45,880 bases of DNA from CAYPNF01 sp964411985 (lineage in GTDB: Bacteria; Verrucomicrobiota; Verrucomicrobiia; Limisphaerales; J093), in assembly GCA_964411985.1 (NCBI GenBank), contig CAYPNF010000059.1, positions 1 to 45,880 on the forward strand. Direction: 5' to 3'. Numbering within the stretch: position 1 is the stretch's first letter; every line of letters begins with the position of its first letter. Position numbers and translations under genes: made by a program. Below the pieces are notes generated by a model that saw nothing but the letters and a program-made list of their open reading frames with translations, was not told where the DNA came from and searched no databases. Shown here piece after piece: positions 24,826 to 33,346 of the stretch.

Positions 24826-27319
24826 CGCCAGAAAAGACCGAAACACTTGGAACAAAGCCACCTGGTTCGGGCGGCAGGCCACCGCGGCCCAGGATCACAA
24901 AACTGCTCGCACTCCCGGTCAGACGGACCGAGCAATCTGGCCGCAGCTGGGACTCGGCATCCAGAAGGTTGCCTGGCAGACCGATCACGCTGCCGCTCAG
25001 GTCCACATCCGGAGCAGTCACCTTGACCGTCCCCGGCAGGCCGAAGGGCGCCGAGGCGTCGATGATCGTGTCCGACTGCAAGAAGTAGTCTGACAGGATT
25101 GTGATGTTCCCGCCATTGGCGGAAAGCGACTTGGAAATCAGACTACTTCGGTTCACGACAAAGGAAAACGTCTCGACCTTAAGATTGCCGCCGTCACCCT
25201 GTGCCTGTGCGGTGAGCGTGCTATCCAAGAGATAAACGAGCGAAGGGGCAGAGAGGCTGATATTGCCTCCTCCGCCTGGCCCCGCCTGGGCCGTCACCTG
25301 GCTGTTAAGGAGCTCTATCTTTTCACCCGCCCTCACCGTGATGTCACCGCCCTGGCTTTGTGGCGCGGAGGTGCTCACCGAGCTTTGGCCGTTCAGGCGG
25401 ATGCTCCCGCTTGACTCCAGGGAGAGCGTGCCCGCGCGTCCCGACTCCTGCGAAGCGGACTGTATGGAGGAACCGCCATCGAACTCGATAGAACCAGCCG
25501 AGATCTGGATGCTTCCACCGTCGCCCCGGGTCGAGGTCGTGGTGGAAATCACCATTCCGCTGCGCAGGATCAAGGAACGTGCCGATACGGTGATATCCCC
25601 TCCCTTCCCCCCGCCGCCTTCGCCAAAACCCGACGGGTTGCTGGAGGCGCTGATTCCGGGGGTGATTCCGGGGATGCTCCCGGGCTCAATAGTCGCGGTA
25701 TCGAGCAGGAGGGAATCAGTGGTAATGTTGATGTTGCCGCCCTGCGCGTCTCCGAAGGTATTGGCGGAGATCGCGGAATCGTTAAGCAATTGCAGGCGCC
25801 CGGTCTTGAGGTTGACTACCCCTCCGACGCCTGCGGGGGCCTGATCGTTCAAGCCAGTCGTCACCGCGGTGATGGAAGCAAAGGGTCCGTCCAGTTTCAG
25901 GTCATCGCACTGCACCAGGATCTCACCGCCTTTGCCAGCGCCCGCCGTGAAAGTGGTCACCGCCCCGTTCCGCAAGCTGAGCGACCCGGAGTAGATCTCT
26001 ATCGTCCCTGCATCGGCGTCGCCGAAGGTGGCGGCAAGAATCCCAGCGCCATTCCCGATCTCCACCGAGTCGGCATGAATCCGGATTCGCCCACCGTCAC
26101 CCCCCAGGGCCCCAATGGTGGGAGAAGCGTTGGCACTGACCTGCGTTGGGAATTGAGGCGCATCCGACCCTTCCACCAGCAAGGAAGAGGTCGTGATCTC
26201 CACATAGCCCGCATCGCCTGCTCCAAAGGAGGAGACCGAAACCTCCGCTCCCCGGCGTAATTCCAAAGACCCTGACTTCATCACGATGTTTCCACCCACC
26301 GCCGCTGGCTCGCTGCTGAACGTTTCGGCAGCGATACGAGTCGGCAGCGAGCCGTCCATGCCGTCCACCAAGATGGAAGGGGAATCAAGGATGATGTCGC
26401 CGCCTTTGGATGTGCCTGAACTGCTGGTAATGAACTGGCCGCCGTTCACCACTTGCACGCCATCCGTCGTACTGATCAGGATGTCGCCGCCATCCCCGGT
26501 GGAGACCATCGCATTATCCACCACTAACTGCCCGCCGCGGATCACCACACTCCCGCCATGATTCACCCCAGGCAGAGGGCCATCCGAAGCCCCATCGCCC
26601 GCGTAAGAGGTCGAACCTACGGCGACTTCGCCCGATGTGACCCCGCCAACAAGGTTGATTAGGCCATTCACAGCGTTGAGAGAGGCTCCATCCATCACGG
26701 AAACCGCGCTGCCAACCAGAGACAAGCTGCTTCCTGGCCCGGATTTCAGGTTGCCCCGGACTTCAACGGCGCCGCTCGCCCCCTCCAGAAAACCAAACGC
26801 GGCCACCGGCTCGGTGCTCAGCAGCGAATCGTCCGCATCCAAGGCCGCCACAAACCGTGCCCCGTCGGCTAACTTTAGGTAGCTGGCCGAACTCGCAGCA
26901 AAGGAACCGCTGACGTCTACGACGGCATTGGGACCAAACATGACTCCCGCCGGGTTGATGAGGAAGACGTTCGCACCGGCGATTTCGGAACGAATCGTCC
27001 CGTCGATGGAGGAAGCGCTCCCACCCGTAACACGGCTCAGAATGTTCTGAATGCTGGCGGGACCAGAGAAACTGGCGGTATCGCCCGCCTTGAGGTCCAA
27101 CTGGGAGAAACTGTGAAAGAGATTCTTTCCACGAGTCAAGCCCATGTCAGCCGTGATGCTGTAGTTGGGGCCCGTCAAGGAGCCGCTGGTTCCGAACTTG
27201 CCATCGAGGGCCACTTGGGCCAACCCACTGAAAAGGCCCACGGACACCAGGATCTCCGCCAAGTGAGCGAAGATCCTGAGCCGGTTCACAAGTAAGGGGC
27301 GGTTGCGCGAAGGATACAT
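24812..27319 (-). CDS. Two-partner secretion exoprotein (TpsA, filamentous haemagglutinin type)
   Basis: An 835-aa secreted protein. After a signal segment (LRIFAHLAEILVSVGLFS) comes the TPS secretion domain with the hallmark FLINPAGVMFGPNAVVDV at about residues 115-135. The rest is a right-handed beta helix of repeats rich in Gly, Ser, Asn and Val (for example SLELRRGAEVSVSSFGAG, SLSLRNGAVTTFTAGAGKGG). No C-terminal toxin or processing domain is visible, so it is probably an adhesin or surface fibre and not a contact-dependent toxin. It overlaps tpsB by 14 bp and follows the HYR protein gene by 53 bases. Confidence 0.92.
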   Translation of the reverse strand: MYPSRNRPLLVNRLRIFAHLAEILVSVGLFSGLAQVALDGKFGTSGSLTGPNYSITADMGLTRGKNLFHSFSQLDLKAGDTASFSGPASIQNILSRVTGGSASSIDGTIRSEIAGANVFLINPAGVMFGPNAVVDVSGSFAASSASYLKLADGARFVAALDADDSLLSTEPVAAFGFLEGASGAVEVRGNLKSGPGSSLSLVGSAVSVMDGASLNAVNGLINLVGGVTSGEVAVGSTSYAGDGASDGPLPGVNHGGSVVIRGGQLVVDNAMVSTGDGGDILISTTDGVQVVNGGQFITSSSGTSKGGDIILDSPSILVDGMDGSLPTRIAAETFSSEPAAVGGNIVMKSGSLELRRGAEVSVSSFGAGDAGYVEITTSSLLVEGSDAPQFPTQVSANASPTIGALGGDGGRIRIHADSVEIGNGAGILAATFGDADAGTIEIYSGSLSLRNGAVTTFTAGAGKGGEILVQCDDLKLDGPFASITAVTTGLNDQAPAGVGGVVNLKTGRLQLLNDSAISANTFGDAQGGNINITTDSLLLDTATIEPGSIPGITPGISASSNPSGFGEGGGGKGGDITVSARSLILRSGMVISTTTSTRGDGGSIQISAGSIEFDGGSSIQSASQESGRAGTLSLESSGSIRLNGQSSVSTSAPQSQGGDITVRAGEKIELLNSQVTAQAGPGGGGNISLSAPSLVYLLDSTLTAQAQGDGGNLKVETFSFVVNRSSLISKSLSANGGNITILSDYFLQSDTIIDASAPFGLPGTVKVTAPDVDLSGSVIGLPGNLLDAESQLRPDCSVRLTGSASSFVILGRGGLPPEPGGFVPSVSVFSGDEEP

Positions 27320-27372
27320 AGAGTCGAGGTCCGGACAGCCAGGTTGCGCATCCCCAAGCCTCGTGATGACGC

Positions 27373-28605
27373 TTACTTGATCCTGACGAACACCAGCCTG
27401 TGGGTCCCGTCCTGAAGGGTGGCATCAAGTTGATAGACCCCTTTCGGCAGCCCACTGGTGTCCCAGTTAAAATGCCATTCGTTCGCTACCAGTTGGAAGT
27501 TGCCGCTGGTGATGATGGCTCCGGAAGCGCAGCTCTTGATCCCCAAAGTCGGTGTTCCTGCCAGATATGCAGAATTGTTGCATGCAGTGTCAAACTTCAC
27601 CGGGATCACGCTGCCACGATTCGCGGTGAAAAAGGGAGAACTGCAACTTCCTCCAAAGCCGTTGATCGGCGATTGAAAACCATGGAACGTGAGAGCACTC
27701 CGGGTTGCCGTGAAGCTGCAGTAGCTTGTATTTCCCGACTGGTCGCTCGCCGTGGCCGTCACGGTGGTGACACCCACGGGAAGCTCATTGGCAGGTGGAT
27801 CATAGGCCACGTTGACGGTGCCGCATCCGCCCGTGACGGTCACAGGAGGATAGACCACGGAATCGCCGCACCCAAAGGTCACATCGCCCGGGCACGAAAC
27901 AACAAAAGGAGAACTCAGTGCAACCGTGTCCGCCACGACGAAGAGGTTCTCGTGTCCGCTTTCCGTAGTGAAAGGAACCGTGACTGCGGTGCAATCATTG
28001 GCATTGAGGTTAAACGGACCGGCTAATTTCAAATCGAAACGAAGGACACTGTTGGTTTTGAGATTTTCAAGATTCTCCGGCGTTCCACCGGGAAGAAACT
28101 CGTAACCTCGCAGTGCGATCGCCGCACCCGCTGTGGCAAACGTTTCAACCTTGATCAGGCCCGACTTGCCATCGGGGAAGAAAGTGGCGCTTGTGTCCAG
28201 TTTCACCTCCGCACAATTCTGGGGAGTCAGGTTGAAAAGACCTTCCAACTCGGGATTGTCGGCAGTCGCCCCCCCAGTCACATAGGACTGAATGCTCCAA
28301 ACGTAGTTGGGTCCCCCCTTACTCTGACAAAACACTGTGGAAGGAGTCCCCACGGGAAGCCCAGTTTTGTAGGCACAGAGGTTACCTGTTTGAGCATTCA
28401 CCGCCGCACAGGGGTTATACATAGCGATGCTGGTCGCTTTGTTCGTCACTCCCGCAAAGACGACACTGTCCGCCGCCTTCCCGTAGCCCGCGCTATTCAT
28501 ATAAGAACCCTGAGTGCCAGCCAGTAGTGGCTGAAGCCCAAAAACGGTTGTTATGCAGCCCACGATGGCGCTTTGAAAAAGGGATTTGCCTTGAGTCTGA
28601 TTCAT
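27373..28605 (-). CDS. Secreted HYR/PxKF-domain protein
   Basis: A 410-aa protein starting at ATG 28605 with a signal peptide (SAIVGCITTVFGLQPLLA). The middle (about residues 235-310) is a HYR-type immunoglobulin-like domain: VVSCPGDVTFGCGDSVVYPP, GVTTVTATASDQSGNTSYCSF. The C-terminal 110 residues match the PxKF type, with GSVIPVKFD and a closing GVYQLDATLQDG. The N-terminal 230 residues have paired cysteines but no named family. Both ends suggest an extracellular adhesive role. It is upstream of tpsA/tpsB on the same strand and probably shares their promoter. Confidence 0.8.
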   Translation of the reverse strand: MNQTQGKSLFQSAIVGCITTVFGLQPLLAGTQGSYMNSAGYGKAADSVVFAGVTNKATSIAMYNPCAAVNAQTGNLCAYKTGLPVGTPSTVFCQSKGGPNYVWSIQSYVTGGATADNPELEGLFNLTPQNCAEVKLDTSATFFPDGKSGLIKVETFATAGAAIALRGYEFLPGGTPENLENLKTNSVLRFDLKLAGPFNLNANDCTAVTVPFTTESGHENLFVVADTVALSSPFVVSCPGDVTFGCGDSVVYPPVTVTGGCGTVNVAYDPPANELPVGVTTVTATASDQSGNTSYCSFTATRSALTFHGFQSPINGFGGSCSSPFFTANRGSVIPVKFDTACNNSAYLAGTPTLGIKSCASGAIITSGNFQLVANEWHFNWDTSGLPKGVYQLDATLQDGTHRLVFVRIK

Positions 28606-28671
28606 GATTCTTTTCGTTCAATTAACAATGACGCTACGGTGTTCTCGGACCTGCCAGAAATCTGAATAAGC

Positions 28672-28693
28672 ACCGGAAGAGTTGCCTTCCGGT
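28672..28693. promoter_or_regulatory. Hairpin in the leader of the HYR/tps operon
   Basis: Seven-base arms ACCGGAA and TTCCGGT surround an eight-base loop. It lies in the 200-base leader between the predicted promoter (28813-28840) and the HYR gene start. There is no following T run on either strand, so it is more likely an RNA structure or binding site than a terminator. Confidence 0.4.
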
Positions 28694-28812
28694 AATCTTA
28701 GTTACGCCAACATTCAACCAATCCAAGGAAAGAAGAGTCGGTCGCGGAAACAGTACAGCCTCAGGTAACGGCTGCCTCGACTCTGGAGACAATGTAAGAT
28801 CTTCTTCTTGTC

Positions 28813-28840
28813 TTTATATCTTACTCTACTCTTTAATCAA
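28813..28840 (-). promoter_or_regulatory. Candidate promoter of the HYR-tpsA-tpsB operon
   Basis: On the minus strand TTGATT (28840-28835) and TATAAA (28818-28813) are 16 bases apart, in an AT-rich stretch. The start is predicted near 28806, giving a leader of about 200 bases. The -35 box matches at four of six positions and the -10 box at five. Confidence 0.45.
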
Positions 28841-28893
28841 CCACAGCTTCTGACTCTTGTCAAACGGAGCTTTGAAGATTCGTTCCTGCGCGG

Positions 28894-30744
28894 TTAGTAG
28901 TCGAACACGCTCACCTCCCGGGTTGCTTTTCGCAACAAGCGGGCCATCGCCAAGGCCATGTTCTTGATCAGGGTGATTTTGATGTGCGGATGGGTTTGCT
29001 CCAATGCTTCGAAATCATCCCGTTTGAGCAAATGGCATTCCAGGTCTGTCTCCGCCCTGACGACTGCGGACCGCGGGGCTCGATCCAGCATGGCCAACTC
29101 GCCAAAAGACATCCCGGGACTAAAAACACCCAACCGCCTCTGTGCACCGTTCGCAAGTGGAATGGTAATCTCCGCCGAACCCTTCCGAATGAGAAACAGC
29201 TCCCCAGCTTCCTCGCCTATCTCCACTAACACTTCATTCTGCCGATAGGACCGACACTCGAGCAATTTGGCAACAATCTGAAGCTCTTCAGGGGTAAGAC
29301 CCCGGAACAGGTCGTAAGACTCGATCGAATCGATCCTGGTGTCGGCACTACTGGGAAGGAGCGCTCCCAGCCATTTGTTCTCACACCATTCCAATGCCAA
29401 ATCGTTATCGTCGAAGGCCCGATAGCACGCGTCGAATCGATCGCCCAGCTTGGCTTTCATATAGCGTCGGAGCCCTGGCAAGTGACGCGCCCTCGAGAAC
29501 ACAATTTCGCGACCTTGTTGAGCCAGCTGCTCCCTGAGCTGGTGCAGAAGTCGGCAGGCGCTTTCGTCGATCCGCAACACGTGTTTCAGGTCCAGGATCA
29601 CATACTGTAGATCGCCCAGGGAGTCCAAAACGCTCCTCACGAGGATTTCACAAGTCGAGAAAACCAGGTTGCCCTGAAGCTGAAAGAGCTGAATCACGCC
29701 GCCAGACTCGCGCAAAAGCCGGACCTCCTCGGAGCGGCGCAGGCGATTGGAATTCACCTCTGCGCCGGTAAATCTCAGCCGAATGGCTGATTTCGTGCTG
29801 CTCGAGAGATTATACAGGTGCAGGTCCAGGGATCGCGAAAGCGCGCTGCAGACCTGGATGCCGCGAACGCTATTGCCACGACTGTCCAACAGCGGCGAGA
29901 AGACTCCCACTCCCAACTGGCCGGGCAAGACCGCAATGACCCCGCCAGCCACCCCGCTCTTGGCCGGCATTCCAATGTGGTAGAGCCACTCCCCCGCGGA
30001 GTCATACATGCCGCAGGAAGCCATCACGCTGATGACGCTCTCCACATATTCGCCTCGAATCGCCTGCTTCCCGGTAATGGGGTTGACCCCTCGGTTCGCC
30101 AACGTGGCCGCCATGATCCCAAGGTCACGGCACGTGACCGACACCGAGCATTGCTTGAAATAGAGGTCGACCACCGGCTCGGGCGGCTCGGTCAGAATAT
30201 TGAAATTGCGCAGCATGTGCCCAATCGCGCGATTGCGGTGGCCGGTATCCGATTCCGACTGATACACCGACTCGTCAATACTCAACTCTCTGCCTGCACA
30301 AAGCGAAAAGGACTGCAAAATGCGTCCCAGCCGAATCTCTGGGGTCCTGCCGGCAACCATACCGGCGGTGGCGATCGCACCCGCATTGATCATCGGATTG
30401 CGCGGACGACCTGTCACGGGCTCGAGACTGATTGCGTTGAAGGCATCTCCTGTCGGTTCCACCCCAACCTTGGCCAGTACATCCGCACGCGAGTTGTCCT
30501 CCAGGGCCATGCCATACACGAAAGGTTTCGAGATCGACTGAATGGTAAAGGCCTGTCTCGAGTCCCCAGCCTCATACACGTGCCCATCAGCCGTTACGAT
30601 GCAAATGCCAAACCAATTAGGATCGGCTCTCGCCAACTCGGGTATATAGGTCGCCACCGCACCCTCCCGGTTGGTGGAGATCTCGCGGTGCAGGTCCTGC
30701 AAATAGGAGAGAACCGGCGATGCTGACTGCGTCGAATCGCTCAT
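28894..30744 (-). CDS. glsA: Glutaminase with STAS and cyclic-nucleotide-binding domains
   Basis: A 616-aa protein. Residues 1 to about 310 are a serine-type glutaminase converting L-glutamine to glutamate and ammonia: catalytic Ser70 and Lys73 in QSISKPF, plus PMINAGAIA, MPAKSGVAGG and GVFSPLLDSRGNSVRG. A STAS domain follows (LDLKHVLRIDESACRLLHQL), then a C-terminal cyclic-nucleotide-binding domain with GMSFGELAMLDRAPRSAVVR, including the Arg that holds the phosphate. ATG 30744 fits the family start; the frame is open to 30885. A glutaminase of normal length is about 310 aa, so the extra half is regulatory. A nucleotide cyclase lies at 17991-19925, but a link is only inferred. Confidence 0.93.
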   Translation of the reverse strand: MSDSTQSASPVLSYLQDLHREISTNREGAVATYIPELARADPNWFGICIVTADGHVYEAGDSRQAFTIQSISKPFVYGMALEDNSRADVLAKVGVEPTGDAFNAISLEPVTGRPRNPMINAGAIATAGMVAGRTPEIRLGRILQSFSLCAGRELSIDESVYQSESDTGHRNRAIGHMLRNFNILTEPPEPVVDLYFKQCSVSVTCRDLGIMAATLANRGVNPITGKQAIRGEYVESVISVMASCGMYDSAGEWLYHIGMPAKSGVAGGVIAVLPGQLGVGVFSPLLDSRGNSVRGIQVCSALSRSLDLHLYNLSSSTKSAIRLRFTGAEVNSNRLRRSEEVRLLRESGGVIQLFQLQGNLVFSTCEILVRSVLDSLGDLQYVILDLKHVLRIDESACRLLHQLREQLAQQGREIVFSRARHLPGLRRYMKAKLGDRFDACYRAFDDNDLALEWCENKWLGALLPSSADTRIDSIESYDLFRGLTPEELQIVAKLLECRSYRQNEVLVEIGEEAGELFLIRKGSAEITIPLANGAQRRLGVFSPGMSFGELAMLDRAPRSAVVRAETDLECHLLKRDDFEALEQTHPHIKITLIKNMALAMARLLRKATREVSVFDY

Positions 30745-31159
30745 GAGATGGGGATCGAGAGGGTTCCAGGGTGAGTTCAGGCAGACCGTCTGGCGATCCG
30801 CGCTGGATGGCTCGGTGGTGACTGTGGGTTGCCTAGGGTTGGAGTCAGGCCCACAGGCGCTTCGAACAACGAGAGCCAGGCACAACCAACAGGTCCCAAT
30901 TCACATCGCAAATGCATACTATTAGCAAGAAGCAGCTTCCATGCCACTAGGTTGCGAGCATTGCATTCCCCCTTCTTATCGAGGAAAGAAGGGTTCTTTC
31001 ATTCGCTGACTCGCGTTCTTGCTGTCCTTACCCTGACCAAGAACGAACACCGTGATCAATCTTCGACAGGCCGCAGCCGTGGAATTGGCCCTGAGCACCG
31101 TCCAAAAGCGTAGGATTGTGGGGATCAGACTTGCAGAGGACGCCATCACGGCCCTGCTG
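30745..31159. other. Intergenic stretch with a hairpin
   Basis: About 415 bases between the response regulator's stop and the glutaminase start hold no supported gene. The one clear element is an inverted repeat CCCTTCTT/AAGAAGGG (30970-30993, 8-base loop) followed on the plus strand by TTCTTTC. It resembles a terminator on the plus strand, although both neighbouring genes are read on the minus strand. The promoter of the glutaminase gene should lie here but no clear box stands out. Confidence 0.4.
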
Positions 31160-31888
31160 CTACTCTTCCTCCGGGGTGCGAGGGCTCTTCCCAGCCTGCT
31201 CAGCGCTCTCGTCAAAAATGGTCAACCGCACCTCACTCTCGATAATGCCCGCCCCGATGGCGTACCGGGTGAGTCCGGCTGTATCGTGAATGTGGAGTTT
31301 TTCCATAAGACGTTGGCGGTGTTTCTCCACCGTCTTCACGCTAATGCCCAGTTCCGCCGCGACCTGCTTGTTGGCGCTGCCTTCAGCGATGAGCTGGAGC
31401 ACCTCAATCTCCCGAGAAGTGAGCCCCTCTCCCCTCTTCTTCAAGGGACCCACATGGTCGGGTGATGCCCCAAGCTGATTCGACATTTGCTTACTGATGG
31501 AGGGACTATAGAAGGTCTTCCCTGCGCTTACGGCACGTATTGCTTGGGAGAGAAACTGCGCCGAAGTCTGCTTGATCAAATAGCCCGCCGCCCCGAACGA
31601 GGTAACCTGTTCCACGTACGCTTGGTCACTGTGAGCCGAAAGAATGAGAACCCTGGTATTGGGTAAAACGCGGCAGATTTGACGAGTCGCCTCCAGACCG
31701 TTCAACAGCGGCATCGCTATGTCCATCACCACCACGTCGGGAAGCAGCCTTCGGGCGATCTCCACCGCCTGACGACCCGTGGCCGCTTCGCCAATCACTT
31801 GGATGTCGGTTTCGGCTTCCAGCAGTTTCCGCAGGCCCTGACGAACAATCGCGTGGTCTTCGGCGAGCAAAACAGTGATGGATTTCAT
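31160..31888 (-). CDS. LuxR/NarL-type response regulator
   Basis: A 242-aa protein. Residues 1-120 are a receiver domain with the acidic pocket (LLAEDHAIVRQG), the phospho-acceptor Asp in DVVVMDIAMPLLNG and the Lys in GYLIKQTSA. Residues about 155-215 are a LuxR-type HTH (LTSREIEVLQLIAEGSANKQ, ISVKTVEKHRQRLMEKLHIH). The C-terminal tail of 25 residues is unusual but short. ATG 31888 is preferred to GTG 31894, which is in the same frame. It follows the PAS kinase gene by 31 bases, so the pair forms a two-component system with the CheB-CheR protein. Confidence 0.94.
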   Translation of the reverse strand: MKSITVLLAEDHAIVRQGLRKLLEAETDIQVIGEAATGRQAVEIARRLLPDVVVMDIAMPLLNGLEATRQICRVLPNTRVLILSAHSDQAYVEQVTSFGAAGYLIKQTSAQFLSQAIRAVSAGKTFYSPSISKQMSNQLGASPDHVGPLKKRGEGLTSREIEVLQLIAEGSANKQVAAELGISVKTVEKHRQRLMEKLHIHDTAGLTRYAIGAGIIESEVRLTIFDESAEQAGKSPRTPEEE

Positions 31889-31919
31889 GTTCACTGAGAG
31901 TGAGCAAGGAGCGGAGGGT

Positions 31920-33335
31920 TCACCGCCGAGTCTTGCCCTGAACCGGTTTGCGGCGATTGGGTAGAGGAACCAACGCCTGGAGGGTGGTGCCGTGAGCCGG
32001 ATCAGATTTCATGGAGAATTCTCCCCCAATCATTTCCACACGCTCCCGCATGCCGAGCAACCCCAGGCGGGCGTTCCCTTTCCCATACAAGGCCGTGGCG
32101 ACATCGAACGATTTGCCGTTGTCATGGACCGTCAGGCAAAGGCCGCCTCCGAGCCGGCGGAGGCTTACTTCCACTCGGGTGGCCTCCGCGTGCCGCGCCA
32201 CGTTGTGCAGCGCTTCCTGGGCAACGCGATAGAACGTGGTGCGACTTGCTTCGTTCAGCCTTTCAACCCCCGCGCAGACTGCGAGGCTCACGCGGACCCC
32301 TGTCTCTCTGGTAAAGCCTTTGAGAAAGGCATGCAGCGCCGGCACCAACCCCAGGTCATCGAGCACCGGGGGACGCAACTCCCGGGAGAACCTGTGCACG
32401 ATGTCCACGGATTGTTCGACCAACCGCTGCGCATCCAGAATCTGCGTGGAGATGTCTTGAGGGCTGACCACCTGACCCGTCTTCAAAGTCGCCAACCGGA
32501 CGTTGATGCTCGTCAGGGTCTGGGCGATAACATCGTGAAGTTCGCGGCTGATCCGTTTGCGCTCCTCATCCTGCGCCGACAGAATCCTACGCGACAGATC
32601 CCGCAACCGTGACTGAAGTTGGTGGGCCTCCGCCAGAAGCTGGCTGGTGTGTTTCTCACTTTTCCGAAGGGCTTCCTCCACCGCCTGCCTGCGGACGATT
32701 TCCTGGCGCAATTCCTGGTTGGTGGATGCCAGCGCCTCCACACTGCGTTGCGCCTCCTCCGCCCGTCTGGAGGCGGAGATGTCGGAGACTGCCAATTGGC
32801 AACTTTTCTTCGCACTGTCTGTCGCCGTGGAGGTGCCCTGCAGGTCAGCCGGAACCACCAAGCCGTCGCGGTTGAGAAGCGACAGTTCACAGGACTGCTT
32901 TCCGGCTGCAGCCAAGACTCGCGCCAGGAAGCTCAAGAAGACCGACCGGCTCGCGGGAACCACAAAATCCTGAAACCGTCGGCCAACCAGGCTGGAGCGG
33001 CTGATCCCCAGCAAGGCAGCACCGGTCAAATTCACCTCCTGGATCCGGGCTTGTGGATCCAGGGTGAAGTAACCGACGGGCGCGAAATCGTAGAGTTTGG
33101 TGTATCGATCCACGAGCACCGTCATCTTGTCCCTGGCGGCCTGGAGCTCGTCGTTTTGCATTTCCAGCTCGACCTGGTGCACCTGCAGTTCGTGAAGCAA
33201 ACGCCGGGCGTTGCCTTCGGATACCCGCCCCCCTGCAGGTTCCAATCGCTGGTCCTTCTGCCTCGTTCTCAGCCGGGACTCCGCCTGGCGACGTGTCTTG
33301 GCAGCGTCGGTCGAACTTGGGGGTTTCGTTGCCAT
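31920..33335 (-). CDS. PAS-domain histidine kinase (HisKA_3 type)
   Basis: A 471-aa soluble kinase. The N-terminal module LLHELQVHQVELEMQN with a coiled coil leads to a PAS domain (LYDFAPVGYFTLDPQARIQE). A second coiled coil precedes the dimerisation helix with phospho-acceptor His in ISRELHDVIAQTL, and the catalytic ATPase ends with FDVATALYGKGNARLGLLGM. HisKA_3 kinases pair with NarL-type regulators, such as the one directly downstream. It starts 11 bases after the end of the CheB-CheR gene. There are no membrane helices, so the signal is probably sensed in the cytoplasm. Confidence 0.93.
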   Translation of the reverse strand: MATKPPSSTDAAKTRRQAESRLRTRQKDQRLEPAGGRVSEGNARRLLHELQVHQVELEMQNDELQAARDKMTVLVDRYTKLYDFAPVGYFTLDPQARIQEVNLTGAALLGISRSSLVGRRFQDFVVPASRSVFLSFLARVLAAAGKQSCELSLLNRDGLVVPADLQGTSTATDSAKKSCQLAVSDISASRRAEEAQRSVEALASTNQELRQEIVRRQAVEEALRKSEKHTSQLLAEAHQLQSRLRDLSRRILSAQDEERKRISRELHDVIAQTLTSINVRLATLKTGQVVSPQDISTQILDAQRLVEQSVDIVHRFSRELRPPVLDDLGLVPALHAFLKGFTRETGVRVSLAVCAGVERLNEASRTTFYRVAQEALHNVARHAEATRVEVSLRRLGGGLCLTVHDNGKSFDVATALYGKGNARLGLLGMRERVEMIGGEFSMKSDPAHGTTLQALVPLPNRRKPVQGKTRR

Positions 33336-33346
33336 GACGGGACTGT

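Noticed and set aside
31052..31465. A plus-strand frame starting with MINLRQAAAVELAL
   Set aside because: Most of it is opposite the response regulator's HTH domain; the part outside has no support.
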